Source: Flavobacterium sp. (GTDB lineage: Bacteria > Bacteroidota > Bacteroidia > Flavobacteriales > Flavobacteriaceae). From it: 54,093 bases of DNA. The stretch lies in contig NZ_JAMWYY010000020.1 of assembly GCF_024305175.1 (NCBI RefSeq), positions 1 to 54,093 of the forward strand, written 5' to 3'. Position numbers and translations under genes: made by a program. The notes below the pieces were generated by a model, which saw only the letters and a program-made list of their open reading frames with translations, searched no databases and was not told the DNA's origin. Positions 9,514 through 17,876 of this stretch are shown piece by piece. Position 1 is the first letter of the stretch, and every line of letters begins with the position of its first letter.

Positions 9514-10086
9514 CTACAGCTTTTCGGGTATCCATTTTACCTCGTCAGCCTTCAGGTCGTACGACAACTTCCGTGCCAGCACAAACAGGTAGTCAGAAAG
9601 TCGGTTCAGGTAGGTTAAAACCATCTCATCAGTAGGCTCTAACTCATGTAAATGTACTGCAAGACGCTCTGCACGGCGGCAAACGCAACGCGCTATATGA
9701 CAATATGACACCGTAGTATGCCCGCCCGGCAATACAAAATGAGTCATAGGCGGCAGGGCAGCATCCATAGCGTCAATCTCATTTTCAAGCAATTCTATAT
9801 CCGATTCAGAAATTTTAGGTATGTTAAGGCGCTCCTTGCCATTCTTCAGGATTGATTTTTCAGGATCTGTTGCCAAAATGGCACCTACAGTAAACAGTTT
9901 GTCCTGTATGCGCTGCAGTATTTTCTTATAATCAGGGTTAATATCCTGGTCGCGTATCAGCCCGATATGCGAGTTAAGCTCATCTACCGTACCGTAGCTC
10001 TCTATACGTATGTGGTGCTTGGGTACCCTCGTACCGCCAAATAAGGCTGTAGTACCTTTATCCCCTGTTTTGGTATATACTTTCAC
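9514..10086 (-). CDS. Cob(I)yrinic acid a,c-diamide adenosyltransferase (PduO type)
   Basis: Transfers the 5'-deoxyadenosyl group of ATP to reduced corrinoid to make adenosylcobalamin. The N-terminal KVYTKTGDKGTTALFGG is the ATP-binding signature of PduO/MMAB-type enzymes, followed by SYGTVDELNSHIG. The later CRRAERLAVHL and LNRLSDYLFVLAR are the conserved helix segments that line the corrinoid site. The 190-residue length is normal. No other cobalamin gene is nearby, which fits salvage of imported corrinoid. The gap to the upstream ABC ATPase gene is 53 bases on the same strand, so they could share a transcript. Confidence 0.93.
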   Translation of the reverse strand: MKVYTKTGDKGTTALFGGTRVPKHHIRIESYGTVDELNSHIGLIRDQDINPDYKKILQRIQDKLFTVGAILATDPEKSILKNGKERLNIPKISESDIELLENEIDAMDAALPPMTHFVLPGGHTTVSYCHIARCVCRRAERLAVHLHELEPTDEMVLTYLNRLSDYLFVLARKLSYDLKADEVKWIPEKL

Positions 10087-10139
10087 TATATTTAAGATTG
10101 AAGATTTTTAAATTTAAGATAACAAGCAGCAGTATTAAG

Positions 10140-10832
10140 CTATCTCCTGTTAGGATTATCGCTTTCTATAATACCGTCCCGAAGCCTTATAATGCGGTGC
10201 GCGTGCGCGGCAATATCTTCTTCGTGGGTTACAAGTATTACAGTATTGCCATTGGCATGTATCTGGTCGAAAAGGTTCATAATCTCAACAGATGTTTTAC
10301 TGTCTAGGTTACCGGTAGGCTCATCTGCAAGTATAATTGAAGGATGGTTTACCATTGCCCTGGCTACAGCTACCCTTTGGCGCTGACCTCCCGATAGCTG
10401 GTTAGGCTTATGGTCCATCCTGTCGGCAAGTCCCACCTGTGTAAGTACTTCTGTGGCGCGTTCGCTTCGCTCCGGCTTTTTATAGCCTGCATATACCATT
10501 GGCAGTGCAACATTATCAAGTGCTGTTGTGCGCGGCAACAGGTTAAACGTCTGGAAAACAAAACCAATTTCTTTATTTCTGATGCCGGCAAGCTCATCAT
10601 CGCTCATCTGGCTTACGTCTTTTCCGTTAAGTATGTAACTGCCCCCTGTAGGGGTGTCTAGACAGCCTAATATGTTCATCAGCGTACTTTTACCTGAACC
10701 GGAAGGCCCCATAAGTGCTACATATTCTCCTTTTTGTATAATAAGGTCTATGCCTTTAAGTACTTTTACTATCTCGCTGCCAAGCGGAAAATCTCTTGTT
10801 ATTCCCTTTATATTGATTATTGGTTGTTCCAT
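10140..10832 (-). CDS. ABC transporter ATP-binding protein (LolD/MacB family)
   Basis: A stand-alone 230-residue nucleotide-binding subunit. It shows Walker [10 protein letters not shown] (42-50), the Q-loop in [12 protein letters not shown], the signature [15 protein letters not shown] (about 145), Walker [14 protein letters not shown] and the H-loop VTHEED. The short P-T-G insert and overall pattern place it in the MacB/LolD/FtsE group, whose members work with FtsX-like permeases on lipoprotein release, efflux or envelope mechanics. No permease gene is adjacent, so the partner must be encoded elsewhere. It could be gldA-like in function, but nothing here shows that. Confidence 0.9.
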   Translation of the reverse strand: MEQPIINIKGITRDFPLGSEIVKVLKGIDLIIQKGEYVALMGPSGSGKSTLMNILGCLDTPTGGSYILNGKDVSQMSDDELAGIRNKEIGFVFQTFNLLPRTTALDNVALPMVYAGYKKPERSERATEVLTQVGLADRMDHKPNQLSGGQRQRVAVARAMVNHPSIILADEPTGNLDSKTSVEIMNLFDQIHANGNTVILVTHEEDIAAHAHRIIRLRDGIIESDNPNRR

Positions 10833-10889
10833 GCCTTAATTTTGAGCCTTAAAAGTAAGGATTTTTTTTAAGTGCCCATAAGTCCTTAG

Positions 10890-11174
10890 TTATATAGCTG
10901 AATCTTTCATAACCATACTTATTACCAGAAGAGTAATTCCAAACAGGAGGCCTAAGATGCCTGTAACTATATAAATCCACGCTTTTTGAGTATCGTTACC
11001 GTTCTGCCTGTCATATTTCAGCTTGTATAGCGCAAAATAAAAGTACCCCGCACCTATAAGCAGCATCCAGTATTTTAAAAAAGGCTTGTTAAGCATAACA
11101 AATCCTAAAGTAAGAAGGCTCATTACTGCAACAGTCTTAATACCCTTGTCTCCGTAACTTTTGTTGGTTTCCAT
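10890..11174 (-). CDS. Small membrane protein of unknown function
   Basis: A 94-residue protein with three hydrophobic segments (about residues 15-28, 33-50 and 65-88) separated by short charged loops, the middle one being KLKYDRQNGNDTQKAW. There is no signal peptide cleavage site and no motif that I recognise. It lies 57 bases downstream of nothing on its own strand and is followed by the ABC ATPase gene further left, so it may be read with it. It is most likely an inner-membrane protein. Confidence 0.6.
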   Translation of the reverse strand: METNKSYGDKGIKTVAVMSLLTLGFVMLNKPFLKYWMLLIGAGYFYFALYKLKYDRQNGNDTQKAWIYIVTGILGLLFGITLLVISMVMKDSAI

Positions 11175-11231
11175 AACCGCAAACCTACTAAAAAAGCAAT
11201 AATACTGCTCAATAGGAAACTTTATTTTAAT

Positions 11232-11254
11232 AAAAAAACCACCCGAATGGGTGG
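11232..11254 (-). terminator. Terminator of the small exported-protein gene
   Basis: A perfect 6-base stem CCACCC/GGGTGG with loop GAAT (11239-11254) is followed on the minus strand by seven T. It sits directly after the stop codon at 11261. Confidence 0.85.
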
Positions 11255-11260
11255 CTTGTG

Positions 11261-11539
11261 TTATTGTGCTTCGTTCTCTGCTACCGCCGTTGCAGGAGAA
11301 GTTTCTACTTTTTCAGGTTTTTTTGCCGGTTGCCCTTCTGTGGCAATAGTTTCATCTTTACTGCGTGCTTCGGTATTCACTTCCTGCCGGTCGGCAGTTT
11401 CATCTGTCTCGGCAGCTTTTGTAGCCGGCACCTGCTTTACTACGTTATATACTTTTGGATCGGGTTGCTTTGGGTAGCTCTGTGCTGCGGCTATGCTTAC
11501 TGCAAAAAGCGCTGACAGCGATAGTACAATCTTTTTCAT
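11261..11539 (-). CDS. Small exported low-complexity protein
   Basis: A 92-residue product with a clear signal peptide (MKKIVLSLSALFAVSIAAAQ, cleavage after AAA-Q) and a mature part of about 70 residues rich in Ala, Glu, Lys, Pro and Thr. No domain is visible and disorder is likely. It is probably periplasmic or surface-located. The lysine start of the signal, the strong terminator and the absence of frame breaks support a real gene, though translation has no independent proof. Its function is unknown. Confidence 0.6.
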   Translation of the reverse strand: MKKIVLSLSALFAVSIAAAQSYPKQPDPKVYNVVKQVPATKAAETDETADRQEVNTEARSKDETIATEGQPAKKPEKVETSPATAVAENEAQ

Positions 11540-11654
11540 GGTATTTCTTTTTTAACGTTAGTACTATAAAATTACCCTGTATTTGCACAGCTATATATTA
11601 AGGCTTTGCTAATTAACCGCAGTTTAGCAAAATAGCATTGAAATGTAAATAAAA

Positions 11655-11680
11655 AGCAAAAGCCGCCCTGACGGGCGGCT
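11655..11680. terminator. Terminator after the DUF4476 gene
   Basis: A perfect 8-base GC-rich stem AGCCGCCC/GGGCGGCT (11661-11668 with 11673-11680) with loop TGAC. On the minus strand it is followed by a T-rich tract. It lies 38 bases beyond the stop codon at 11718. Confidence 0.85.
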
Positions 11681-11717
11681 TTATTAATTACTGAACACTC
11701 AATTATATAAAACAGTT

Positions 11718-12659
11718 TTACCTCCTCTGCCCTATATATTGATTCAACTCTTCTTTACTATCCGAGTATGTAAAAATGCTTACTACTTTATAGTAGTTAT
11801 TTTTATCTGTACAAAAATCATAGGCATGCTTTGCAAAATCAAGTTTAGAATCTTCAAAACTAAACAGCTTGGCTATAATACTTATCTGGTTAGCATCCAT
11901 ACAGTTTGAAGAAACTATCTGCTTGGCTGTAGAAAGCTTGGTATCATCAAAGCTGGTATCAGCTATGGCTTTTCTTGCCTGCTCAAAATTTGCTGCCGGC
12001 ATAGGCCTCCTGCATCCCCTGTTTTCATCTCTGTCGCGATCTCTGTACTCGGTGTAACCGTAGCCACCGCCTGTGGTGGTAGTGGTGGTAGTTGTGGTGG
12101 TGGTTACTGTACCTGTAGCAGGCATATTTACGCTCATACCTATACCGCCCATATTTACATTCATACCAAAACTATCGCCTGTAGCGGTTTCCTGTATTAC
12201 CACTGTCTGCTGCATCTGTTGCCCGTTGCGGTCTATAAATACTTCCCTTGGGTGCCCGTATTGGTATACTGCGCAGTTAGTGGGGCGTATTACATTTTGC
12301 TGCGCAGGCACAGATGAATAAAACTTCAGGTTATAACGACCTTTTTTATCTCTTTTAATACGGTAGGTTACATCCTGCATAATATCATCAACATCGGCAA
12401 GCATTAGTGCGTTTTTAGATATTACAGGTATATTTTTATCTTCAAATATAATCTTGCAGTCGTAGTAAGGATTAGGCAGGTCTTCTATCCTCAGGTTTGT
12501 TTCGGCAACATCATTATAGCGTTCGCCGTTAAGCACAAGGAAGAACTTGGCACCATCATCAGAGAAAATAGTAAGGTGCCCTACAGGCTGAAATTGCGCA
12601 AAGGTTGTAAAACTGCTCATCAGTAGGGCAGTCAGCAAAATAATGGTAGTTTTTTTCAT
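11718..12659 (-). CDS. Exported DUF4476 domain protein
   Basis: A 313-residue protein with a signal peptide (MKKTTIILLTALLMSSFTTFAQ). The N-terminal ~115 residues form a beta-rich domain, then comes a low-complexity linker with about 11 consecutive threonines, Gly/Tyr and an Arg-Asp repeat. The C-terminal ~95 residues (from about PMPAANFEQARKAI) are a DUF4476 domain, recognisable by the repeated pattern of F-x-x-x-K-L-x-x-A-K helices. The family is common in Bacteroidota and its function is unknown to me. The protein is expected to be periplasmic or at the outer membrane. It has its own promoter and terminator. Confidence 0.85.
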   Translation of the reverse strand: MKKTTIILLTALLMSSFTTFAQFQPVGHLTIFSDDGAKFFLVLNGERYNDVAETNLRIEDLPNPYYDCKIIFEDKNIPVISKNALMLADVDDIMQDVTYRIKRDKKGRYNLKFYSSVPAQQNVIRPTNCAVYQYGHPREVFIDRNGQQMQQTVVIQETATGDSFGMNVNMGGIGMSVNMPATGTVTTTTTTTTTTTGGGYGYTEYRDRDRDENRGCRRPMPAANFEQARKAIADTSFDDTKLSTAKQIVSSNCMDANQISIIAKLFSFEDSKLDFAKHAYDFCTDKNNYYKVVSIFTYSDSKEELNQYIGQRR

Positions 12660-12678
12660 AATACTCTAAGTTTTTGGT

Positions 12679-12711
12679 CAAATTTAACAATATTTTAAAA
12701 CAGGATTACAA
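12679..12711 (-). promoter_or_regulatory. Promoter of the DUF4476 gene
   Basis: On the minus strand TTG (12711-12709) and TAAATTTG (12686-12679) are 22 bases apart. The start codon at 12659 is about 13 bases beyond the expected start site. Confidence 0.5.
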
Positions 12712-12823
12712 TTGATGTGCCAAAATTTTTACACTGTAAGAAAAAATAAAATTGCAGTAACATTAGTTAGATATAATAACAAATCAGTACCTTTATTATC
12801 AACAGTATAAGTCTGCAACGCAT

Positions 12824-13501
12824 ATGAAAAAAATAATTTTATTTACAGTACTGTTTTTTGCTTTCGTCAATATAAACGCCCAGACGGAAGAGTTTACTGC
12901 ACCTGATTATAAAGCAATAGAAAAGAATGTATCTGATAAAAACTCGGCATTTTATTTTGATACGCTATTTGACCGTTACACAAAGTCTGACAGCACCATG
13001 ACGCTTGAAGAAAAGCGGCATTTATATTATGGATATTCCTTCCAGGATGAGTATTCTCCTTACTCACGTTCTGAAGCCGAAAAAAAACTGCGGGAGCTCC
13101 TGCAAAAAGATGACGGAACTAAAGACGACCTTAAAAAGATTATTGAATATACTGATGAAATCCTCAAGACTTATCCTTTCAGCATAAGGGTAAAAGAATA
13201 CCGCATATATTCCTTCAGGGAGTTAGGTATGATTGCCGAAGCTGAAAAAGAAAGCGTTCAGGGAGAAATAATAATAGATGCTATACTGAGTACCGGCAAC
13301 GGCACTGATAAAGAAACCTGTTTTTACGTTATAAATACTTCAAACGAATATGAGGTGCTAAGCCTGCTGGGGTTTGAGTTTGGCGGAAGCCAGTCTTTAA
13401 TAGACGGGCGGTATGATTATCTTGCGCTTGCCGATAATCCTTACCAGATTAAAGGTTTTTACTTTGATGTATCGCGCTGCCTTGATTCGATTAAATTCTG
13501 A
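12824..13501 (+). CDS. Exported DUF4919 domain protein
   Basis: A 225-residue protein with signal peptide MKKIILFTVLFFAFVNINAQ. The mature part shows the DUF4919 pattern: PDYKAIEKNVSDKNSAFYF near the start, then LTEEKRHLYYGYSFQ-type text (here TLEEKRHLYYGYSFQ), PYSRSEAEKKLRELL, and a C-terminal DRYDYLAL-like region ending in FYFDVSRCLDSI. The family is confined to Bacteroidota and is of unknown function. The helical repeats of the central part resemble TPR-type packing. It is divergent from the DUF4476 gene across a 164-base AT-rich gap. TACCTTTA at about 12788 is one base off the promoter consensus. Confidence 0.85.
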   Translation: MKKIILFTVLFFAFVNINAQTEEFTAPDYKAIEKNVSDKNSAFYFDTLFDRYTKSDSTMTLEEKRHLYYGYSFQDEYSPYSRSEAEKKLRELLQKDDGTKDDLKKIIEYTDEILKTYPFSIRVKEYRIYSFRELGMIAEAEKESVQGEIIIDAILSTGNGTDKETCFYVINTSNEYEVLSLLGFEFGGSQSLIDGRYDYLALADNPYQIKGFYFDVSRCLDSIKF

Positions 13502-13570
13502 TATTCATTCGTTACATTTTGTCTTTTTACCGGCTGTACCTGATAACAGAAAAAGCTGTAAATTCGCAAA

Positions 13571-14587
13571 ATGATGACAACCCGAGATACAGAAGCCGTT
13601 AAAGAGTTGCTGGCTTCTCCTAAAAAAATTGCAATAACAACACACAGAAACCCCGATGGCGATGCTATGGGCTCTTCATTAGGGCTTTACCACTACCTTA
13701 TAAAAAAAGGGCACTACCCTACGGTTATAGTACCGAATGATTTCCCTGATTTCCTGGCGTGGCTGCCCGGTACAGAAAAAGTTATGGTTTTTGAAAATGA
13801 AACCGGCCCCGCCACAAAAGTACTTGAAGAGGCCGATATTATATTTACACTCGATTATAATGCGTTAAGCCGTACAGGAGAAAAAATGCAGCAGGCATTG
13901 CAGCAGCAGGATGGTAAAACATTTATAATGATAGACCACCACCAGGCACCGGATGATTATGCACAATATATGTTCTCTGACACTGACTACGGTTCTACGT
14001 GCGAAATGATTTATCATTTTATAGACAGTATGTCCGAAAAAAAACTGATCGATAAAACAATAGCTACCTGCTTATATACGGGTATAGTTACCGATTCGGG
14101 TTCTTTCCGTTATCCGTCAACCACAGGCACCACACACCGCATTGCGGCAGCGTTTATAGACCTGGGCATAGATAACAGCGCTATACACAGCCTGCTTTAT
14201 GACAACCACAGCCACAACCGCATTCAAATTTTGGCAAGGGCTTTGCAGAACATGCAGGTAATACCCGCTAACAAAACCTCTTATACCTATATGAGCCATG
14301 AAGAGCTTACGGGCTTTGGCAACAGCAAAGGAGATACAGAAGGTATAGTTAACTATGGGCTTAGCATGAAAGATATTGTGTTCACAGCATTTTTCACCGA
14401 AAATAAAGATGAGGGAATAATAAAGATATCTTTCCGTTCTAAAGGTGATTTTGATGTAAACCAATATGCGAGGAAACATTTTAACGGCGGCGGGCATAAA
14501 AATGCTGCCGGCGGAAAATCTGCCGATACGCTGGAGGCTACGATAAAAAAATTTATTGCTACATTAGCGCACACTAAAATTGACTGA
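13571..14587 (+). CDS. nrnA: DHH/DHHA1 phosphoesterase, NrnA (oligoribonuclease / pAp phosphatase)
   Basis: Degrades short RNA oligomers (nanoRNA) and hydrolyses 3'-phosphoadenosine 5'-phosphate in the cytoplasm. The Mn-binding motifs are visible: HRNPDGDAMGSS (H25, D29, D31), FTLDYNALSR, the DHH box MIDHHQAPDD (about 122) and YTGIVTDSGSFRY. The DHHA1 domain ends in the glycine-rich RNA-binding motif FNGGGHKNAAGG. The 338-residue length is typical. Two ATG codons occur in tandem at the start. It leads an operon: the gldI start follows the stop by 2 bases. Confidence 0.93.
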   Translation: MMTTRDTEAVKELLASPKKIAITTHRNPDGDAMGSSLGLYHYLIKKGHYPTVIVPNDFPDFLAWLPGTEKVMVFENETGPATKVLEEADIIFTLDYNALSRTGEKMQQALQQQDGKTFIMIDHHQAPDDYAQYMFSDTDYGSTCEMIYHFIDSMSEKKLIDKTIATCLYTGIVTDSGSFRYPSTTGTTHRIAAAFIDLGIDNSAIHSLLYDNHSHNRIQILARALQNMQVIPANKTSYTYMSHEELTGFGNSKGDTEGIVNYGLSMKDIVFTAFFTENKDEGIIKISFRSKGDFDVNQYARKHFNGGGHKNAAGGKSADTLEATIKKFIATLAHTKID

Positions 14588-14589
14588 TA

Positions 14590-15153
14590 ATGAAGAAGAT
14601 GTTATTAACAATTGCCTTGGCTACAGGGGCTGTACTTACAGGCTGCTCGCAACAGCAGGCACGCAAGCCTGTATCGCGCACATCGGGCTCGGCATTTATA
14701 AATGAGTCTGTAGAGCGCAACCGCAAGCTGATTGCTTATGAAGAAGCACAGATAGACTCTATCATAAAAAGTAATCCTGCCATAAAATATATAGCTTCTG
14801 ATAAAGGCTATTGGTACCATTATGAAATAGAAAACAAGCAGGACTCCATTACCCCGAAGCGCGGTGATGTTGCCTTTTTTAACTATGAAGTAAAAGACCT
14901 TAAAGGTAATGTTATCTATAGCGAGGTAGAGCTTCGCCCACAGGTGTATTATGTAGATAAGCAAAACATTATGATGGGGCTTAGAAGCGGGATAAAGCTA
15001 ATGAACGAAGGCGAAAAGGTTACTTTTCTATTCCCCAGCAATATGGGCTACGGTTATCATGGCGATAACAACAAGATAGGTACAAACGAACCTCTTATAT
15101 GCACCGTTACCCTTAACGACATAAAGCACGAAACAGAAGTAGAAGAAAGATAA
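14590..15153 (+). CDS. gldI: Gliding motility lipoprotein GldI (FKBP-type prolyl isomerase)
   Basis: A periplasmic lipoprotein needed in flavobacteria for gliding and T9SS function, thought to help fold motility proteins. It has a lipoprotein signal (TGAVLTGC, lipid on the cysteine at about residue 19), a charged linker, and an FKBP domain over about residues 85-182 with MMGLRSGIKLMNEGEK, FLFPSNMGYGYHG and a final CTVTLNDI strand. The 187-residue length and composition match GldI. It sits between nrnA (2-base gap) and a second PPIase (13-base gap), so all three are probably one transcript ending at the hairpin near 16290. Confidence 0.92.
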   Translation: MKKMLLTIALATGAVLTGCSQQQARKPVSRTSGSAFINESVERNRKLIAYEEAQIDSIIKSNPAIKYIASDKGYWYHYEIENKQDSITPKRGDVAFFNYEVKDLKGNVIYSEVELRPQVYYVDKQNIMMGLRSGIKLMNEGEKVTFLFPSNMGYGYHGDNNKIGTNEPLICTVTLNDIKHETEVEER

Positions 15154-15166
15154 TAATTTAATATAA

Positions 15167-16276
15167 ATGAAACCAATGACAAGTTTGTTTTTAAGTTTAG
15201 TTGCAGTTTTATTTTCATGCAAAAACGCAAACACACCACCGCCCGATACTAAGCTTGGCGATGGCCTTTATGCAGAAATAGAAACAAATAAAGGTACTAT
15301 ATTGCTTCAGCTTGAATACCAGAAAACCCCGCTGACGGTTGCCAACTTTGTAAGCCTTGCCGAGGGCACAAATGATATGGTAACTAACGACCGTAAAGGC
15401 AAGCCTTATTATGACGGGTTAAAGTTTCACAGGGTTATAAAAGATTTCATGATACAGACAGGCGACCCTAACGGAGATGGCTCTGGTGGGCCGGGTTATA
15501 AGTTCGCCGACGAAATTACCGAGATGAAGCATGATGGGCCGGGCGTTTTAAGTATGGCCAATGCCGGCCCCGGCACTAACGGAAGCCAGTTTTTTATCAC
15601 TCACAAAGCTACACCGCACCTTAACGGCCTGCATACTGTTTTTGGCCATGTAATGGGTAACGGTATGGATGTGGTAAACCAGATTGAGCAGGGCGATGAA
15701 ATAAAATCGGTTAAAATAATACGTGTTGGGCGCGATGCCAAGAAGTTTAAAGCCGAAAAGGTATTTAAAGAATCTTTTGAAAAAGCACTTGAAGAGCAAA
15801 AGAAAAAAGAAGAGCAGCTTGCCAAAACCAAAACTGATAAAGTAGCTTACTTTGCACAGAAGAAAGCTGCCGGTAAAACAACAAATTCCGGGCTTACCTA
15901 CAACATTACACAAAAAGGCAGCGGACAGAAGCCCATTGATGGTGCTACCGTTTACCTAGAATATTCAGGCTATCTTGAAAATGGTACATTATTCGACTCG
16001 AGCGAACCTGAAATTGCAAAAGCATTCGGCAACTACATTCCGCAAAAGGATGCAGCCGGTGCTTACAAGCCGATACCTTTCAGGGCCGGAACAAAATCAG
16101 GCATGATACCGGGCTTTATAGAGGGTATAGAGCAAATGAATGTTGGCGATAAGATCATTATTTTTATACCGGCACATTTGGGCTATGGCGAAAGGGGCGT
16201 TGCCCGCGCAGGCATACCTGCCAATGCCAACCTTATTTTTGAAATTGAAATGCTGGGCAGCATGCCAACAGAATAA
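15167..16276 (+). CDS. Lipoprotein prolyl isomerase: cyclophilin fused to FKBP
   Basis: A 369-residue envelope chaperone with two unrelated isomerase domains. A lipobox VAVLFSC near residue 18 predicts lipid anchoring. The cyclophilin domain covers about residues 32-190 (FHRVIKDFMIQTGDP, GSQFFITHKATPHLNG, FGHVMGNGMDVV). A Lys/Glu-rich helical linker follows. The FKBP domain covers about 245-368 (VYLEYSGYLENGTLFDSS, GMIPGFIEGIEQMNVGDK, PAHLGYGERG, LIFEIEMLG). It is the last gene of the nrnA-gldI operon, which suggests a shared role with GldI in folding secreted or outer-membrane proteins. Confidence 0.93.
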   Translation: MKPMTSLFLSLVAVLFSCKNANTPPPDTKLGDGLYAEIETNKGTILLQLEYQKTPLTVANFVSLAEGTNDMVTNDRKGKPYYDGLKFHRVIKDFMIQTGDPNGDGSGGPGYKFADEITEMKHDGPGVLSMANAGPGTNGSQFFITHKATPHLNGLHTVFGHVMGNGMDVVNQIEQGDEIKSVKIIRVGRDAKKFKAEKVFKESFEKALEEQKKKEEQLAKTKTDKVAYFAQKKAAGKTTNSGLTYNITQKGSGQKPIDGATVYLEYSGYLENGTLFDSSEPEIAKAFGNYIPQKDAAGAYKPIPFRAGTKSGMIPGFIEGIEQMNVGDKIIIFIPAHLGYGERGVARAGIPANANLIFEIEMLGSMPTE

Positions 16277-16283
16277 AGCTTTA

Positions 16284-16308
16284 ACGTCCTGCATTGCAGG
16301 GCGTTTTT
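16284..16308 (+). terminator. Terminator of the nrnA-gldI-PPIase operon
   Basis: A 9-base stem (16284-16292 with 16296-16304, one G-T pair) with a 3-base loop, followed by TTTT and an AT-rich stretch. It starts 8 bases after the PPIase stop codon. Confidence 0.85.
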
Positions 16309-16323
16309 AATTTACAGCCTTAT

Positions 16324-17178
16324 ATGAACTTTACCTATAAAGATAAAAAAACAGGTGGCGAGCTGCGGCTTACCGCAGGTAACAGCGGTTTCGACCGTTT
16401 CTTTTTTGTGCGCGACCGTGCCGACAAGCTGCTTACCATTGCATGGAACAGGGGCAAAAAACAGAAAGCCGTAATTGATGAAGTGGAATATGAATTTCCT
16501 GAAGGTGCAATCTTACCACTTGTGGTAAACCAGAGTTTCAGGTTTGAAAACCCTGAAGATATTACTGCATGGCAGTTTAACCGCGACTTTTATTGTATTG
16601 TAGATCATGATGAAGAAGTAAGCTGCGTGGGCTTTCTGTTCTATGGTTCGTCTCAGGTTATGTTTGTTTTACTTAATGAAGAAGAAAAAACAACAATAAC
16701 CCGCCTGCTCGAAACTTTTGTAAGCGAATTTAAGAACCCTGACAGCATTCAGGGTGAAATGCTTAGGCTACTTTTGGTGAGGCTTATTATTAATATCACC
16801 CGCATGGGTAAGCAGCAGTACGTACCAACAGGTGCAGATGATGACACCCGGTTCGATTTGTACCGTCGCTATAATATTATGGTTGAAAACCATTATAAAA
16901 CACAGCACGAAGTACAGTTTTATGCCTCGGCACTTAATAAATCGCCAAAAACACTATCTAATGTATTTGCACTTTACGGCAAAAAAACGCCTTTACAAAT
17001 AATACAGGAACGCCTTATTACCGAAGCAAAGCGCCTTATGTATTATACAGATAAATCGGTTAAGGAAATTGCCACCGAAATAGGTTTTGAAGACACCTCT
17101 CACTTTAGCCGTTTTTTTAAAAAGCAAACCTCATACACTGCCACCGAGTTTAAAAACATACTCAAAAATACTGCATAA
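16324..17178 (+). CDS. AraC-family transcriptional regulator
   Basis: A 284-residue DNA-binding regulator. The C-terminal ~95 residues hold the double helix-turn-helix: first LNKSPKTLSNVFALYGKKTP, then SVKEIATEIGFEDTSHFSRF with the conserved FKK and a PSEFR-like end (TATEFKN). The N-terminal ~180 residues look like a cupin-type sensor and name no ligand. The start at 16324 is chosen because the longer frame would begin at a TTG inside the upstream terminator hairpin. The AhpD-like gene lies 104 bases downstream on the same strand and is the obvious candidate target, but no operator is identifiable. Confidence 0.9.
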   Translation: MNFTYKDKKTGGELRLTAGNSGFDRFFFVRDRADKLLTIAWNRGKKQKAVIDEVEYEFPEGAILPLVVNQSFRFENPEDITAWQFNRDFYCIVDHDEEVSCVGFLFYGSSQVMFVLLNEEEKTTITRLLETFVSEFKNPDSIQGEMLRLLLVRLIINITRMGKQQYVPTGADDDTRFDLYRRYNIMVENHYKTQHEVQFYASALNKSPKTLSNVFALYGKKTPLQIIQERLITEAKRLMYYTDKSVKEIATEIGFEDTSHFSRFFKKQTSYTATEFKNILKNTA

Positions 17179-17282
17179 GGAAAAATTGAATGCACGTCGG
17201 GAAGTACCTCCATTTTTCAGCATTGCTTTTAGCCGCAACTTTGTACTGTCAATAACGACATACAACAAATTAAACAAGCAAC

Positions 17283-17819
17283 ATGAAAAATTTCGCAATT
17301 CCGACAAGAGAAGAAGTTTCTGAAAACAACCAGGCTATTTTTGATAAACTGAACAAAGGCCTGGGCATGGTGCCTAACCTGTATGCCTATTTCAGTAAAA
17401 GTGAAACTGCATTAGGTGACTATCTTACCCTGCAAAACAGGAAAACTTCTTTAAGGCCAAAAGAAAAAGAAGTGGTAAACCTTGTAGTAAGCCAGGTAAA
17501 TAATTGTGAGTACTGCCTTGCAGCACATACCGCAATTGGCAAAATGAACGGTTTTACTGATGAGCAGATTTTAGAAATACGTTCTGGTAAAGCAGGCTTT
17601 GACAGTAAACTTGATACGCTTGCCAAGTTTACCAAAGATATTACCATTAACAGGGGCACCCCTACAGCAGATGTGCTGACAGCTTTGTTTGATGCCGGTT
17701 ACACCGAAGCAGGGCTTATAGACATCATCATCCTTATAGGAGATAAAATGATAAGCAACTTTATACATGGCGCTACAAAGCTTCCGGTAGATTTTCCTGC
17801 CGCGCCTGCACTTAACTAA
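17283..17819 (+). CDS. Carboxymuconolactone decarboxylase family protein (AhpD-like)
   Basis: A 178-residue all-helical protein with the peroxidase-type active site CEYCLAAH (C75, C78, H82), as in AhpD-like alkylhydroperoxidases. The two cysteines and the histidine reduce peroxides, so the likely role is defence against organic peroxide or related electrophiles in the cytoplasm. It lacks any membrane or export signal. The AraC regulator directly upstream may control it. A strong bidirectional terminator follows 18 bases after the stop codon. Confidence 0.9.
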   Translation: MKNFAIPTREEVSENNQAIFDKLNKGLGMVPNLYAYFSKSETALGDYLTLQNRKTSLRPKEKEVVNLVVSQVNNCEYCLAAHTAIGKMNGFTDEQILEIRSGKAGFDSKLDTLAKFTKDITINRGTPTADVLTALFDAGYTEAGLIDIIILIGDKMISNFIHGATKLPVDFPAAPALN

Positions 17820-17836
17820 TAACATGTGCAGCATAA

Positions 17837-17870
17837 AACACCAAAGCGGGCAAATGCCCGCTTTGGTGTT
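17837..17870. terminator. Strong bidirectional terminator
   Basis: A perfect 15-base stem (17837-17851 with 17856-17870) with loop AAAT, flanked by A-rich and T-rich sequence. It separates the convergent AhpD-like gene and the hypothetical gene at 17877. Confidence 0.93.
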
Positions 17871-17876
17871 TTAAAA

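Noticed and set aside
11180..11212. TAGGTTTG with a TTG 22 bases upstream before the small membrane-protein gene
   Set aside because: The expected start site would fall in or at the start codon, so it would need a leaderless mRNA; probably chance.
16294..16323. TTG start that would extend the AraC regulator by 10 residues
   Set aside because: The codon lies in the loop and stem of the upstream operon terminator.
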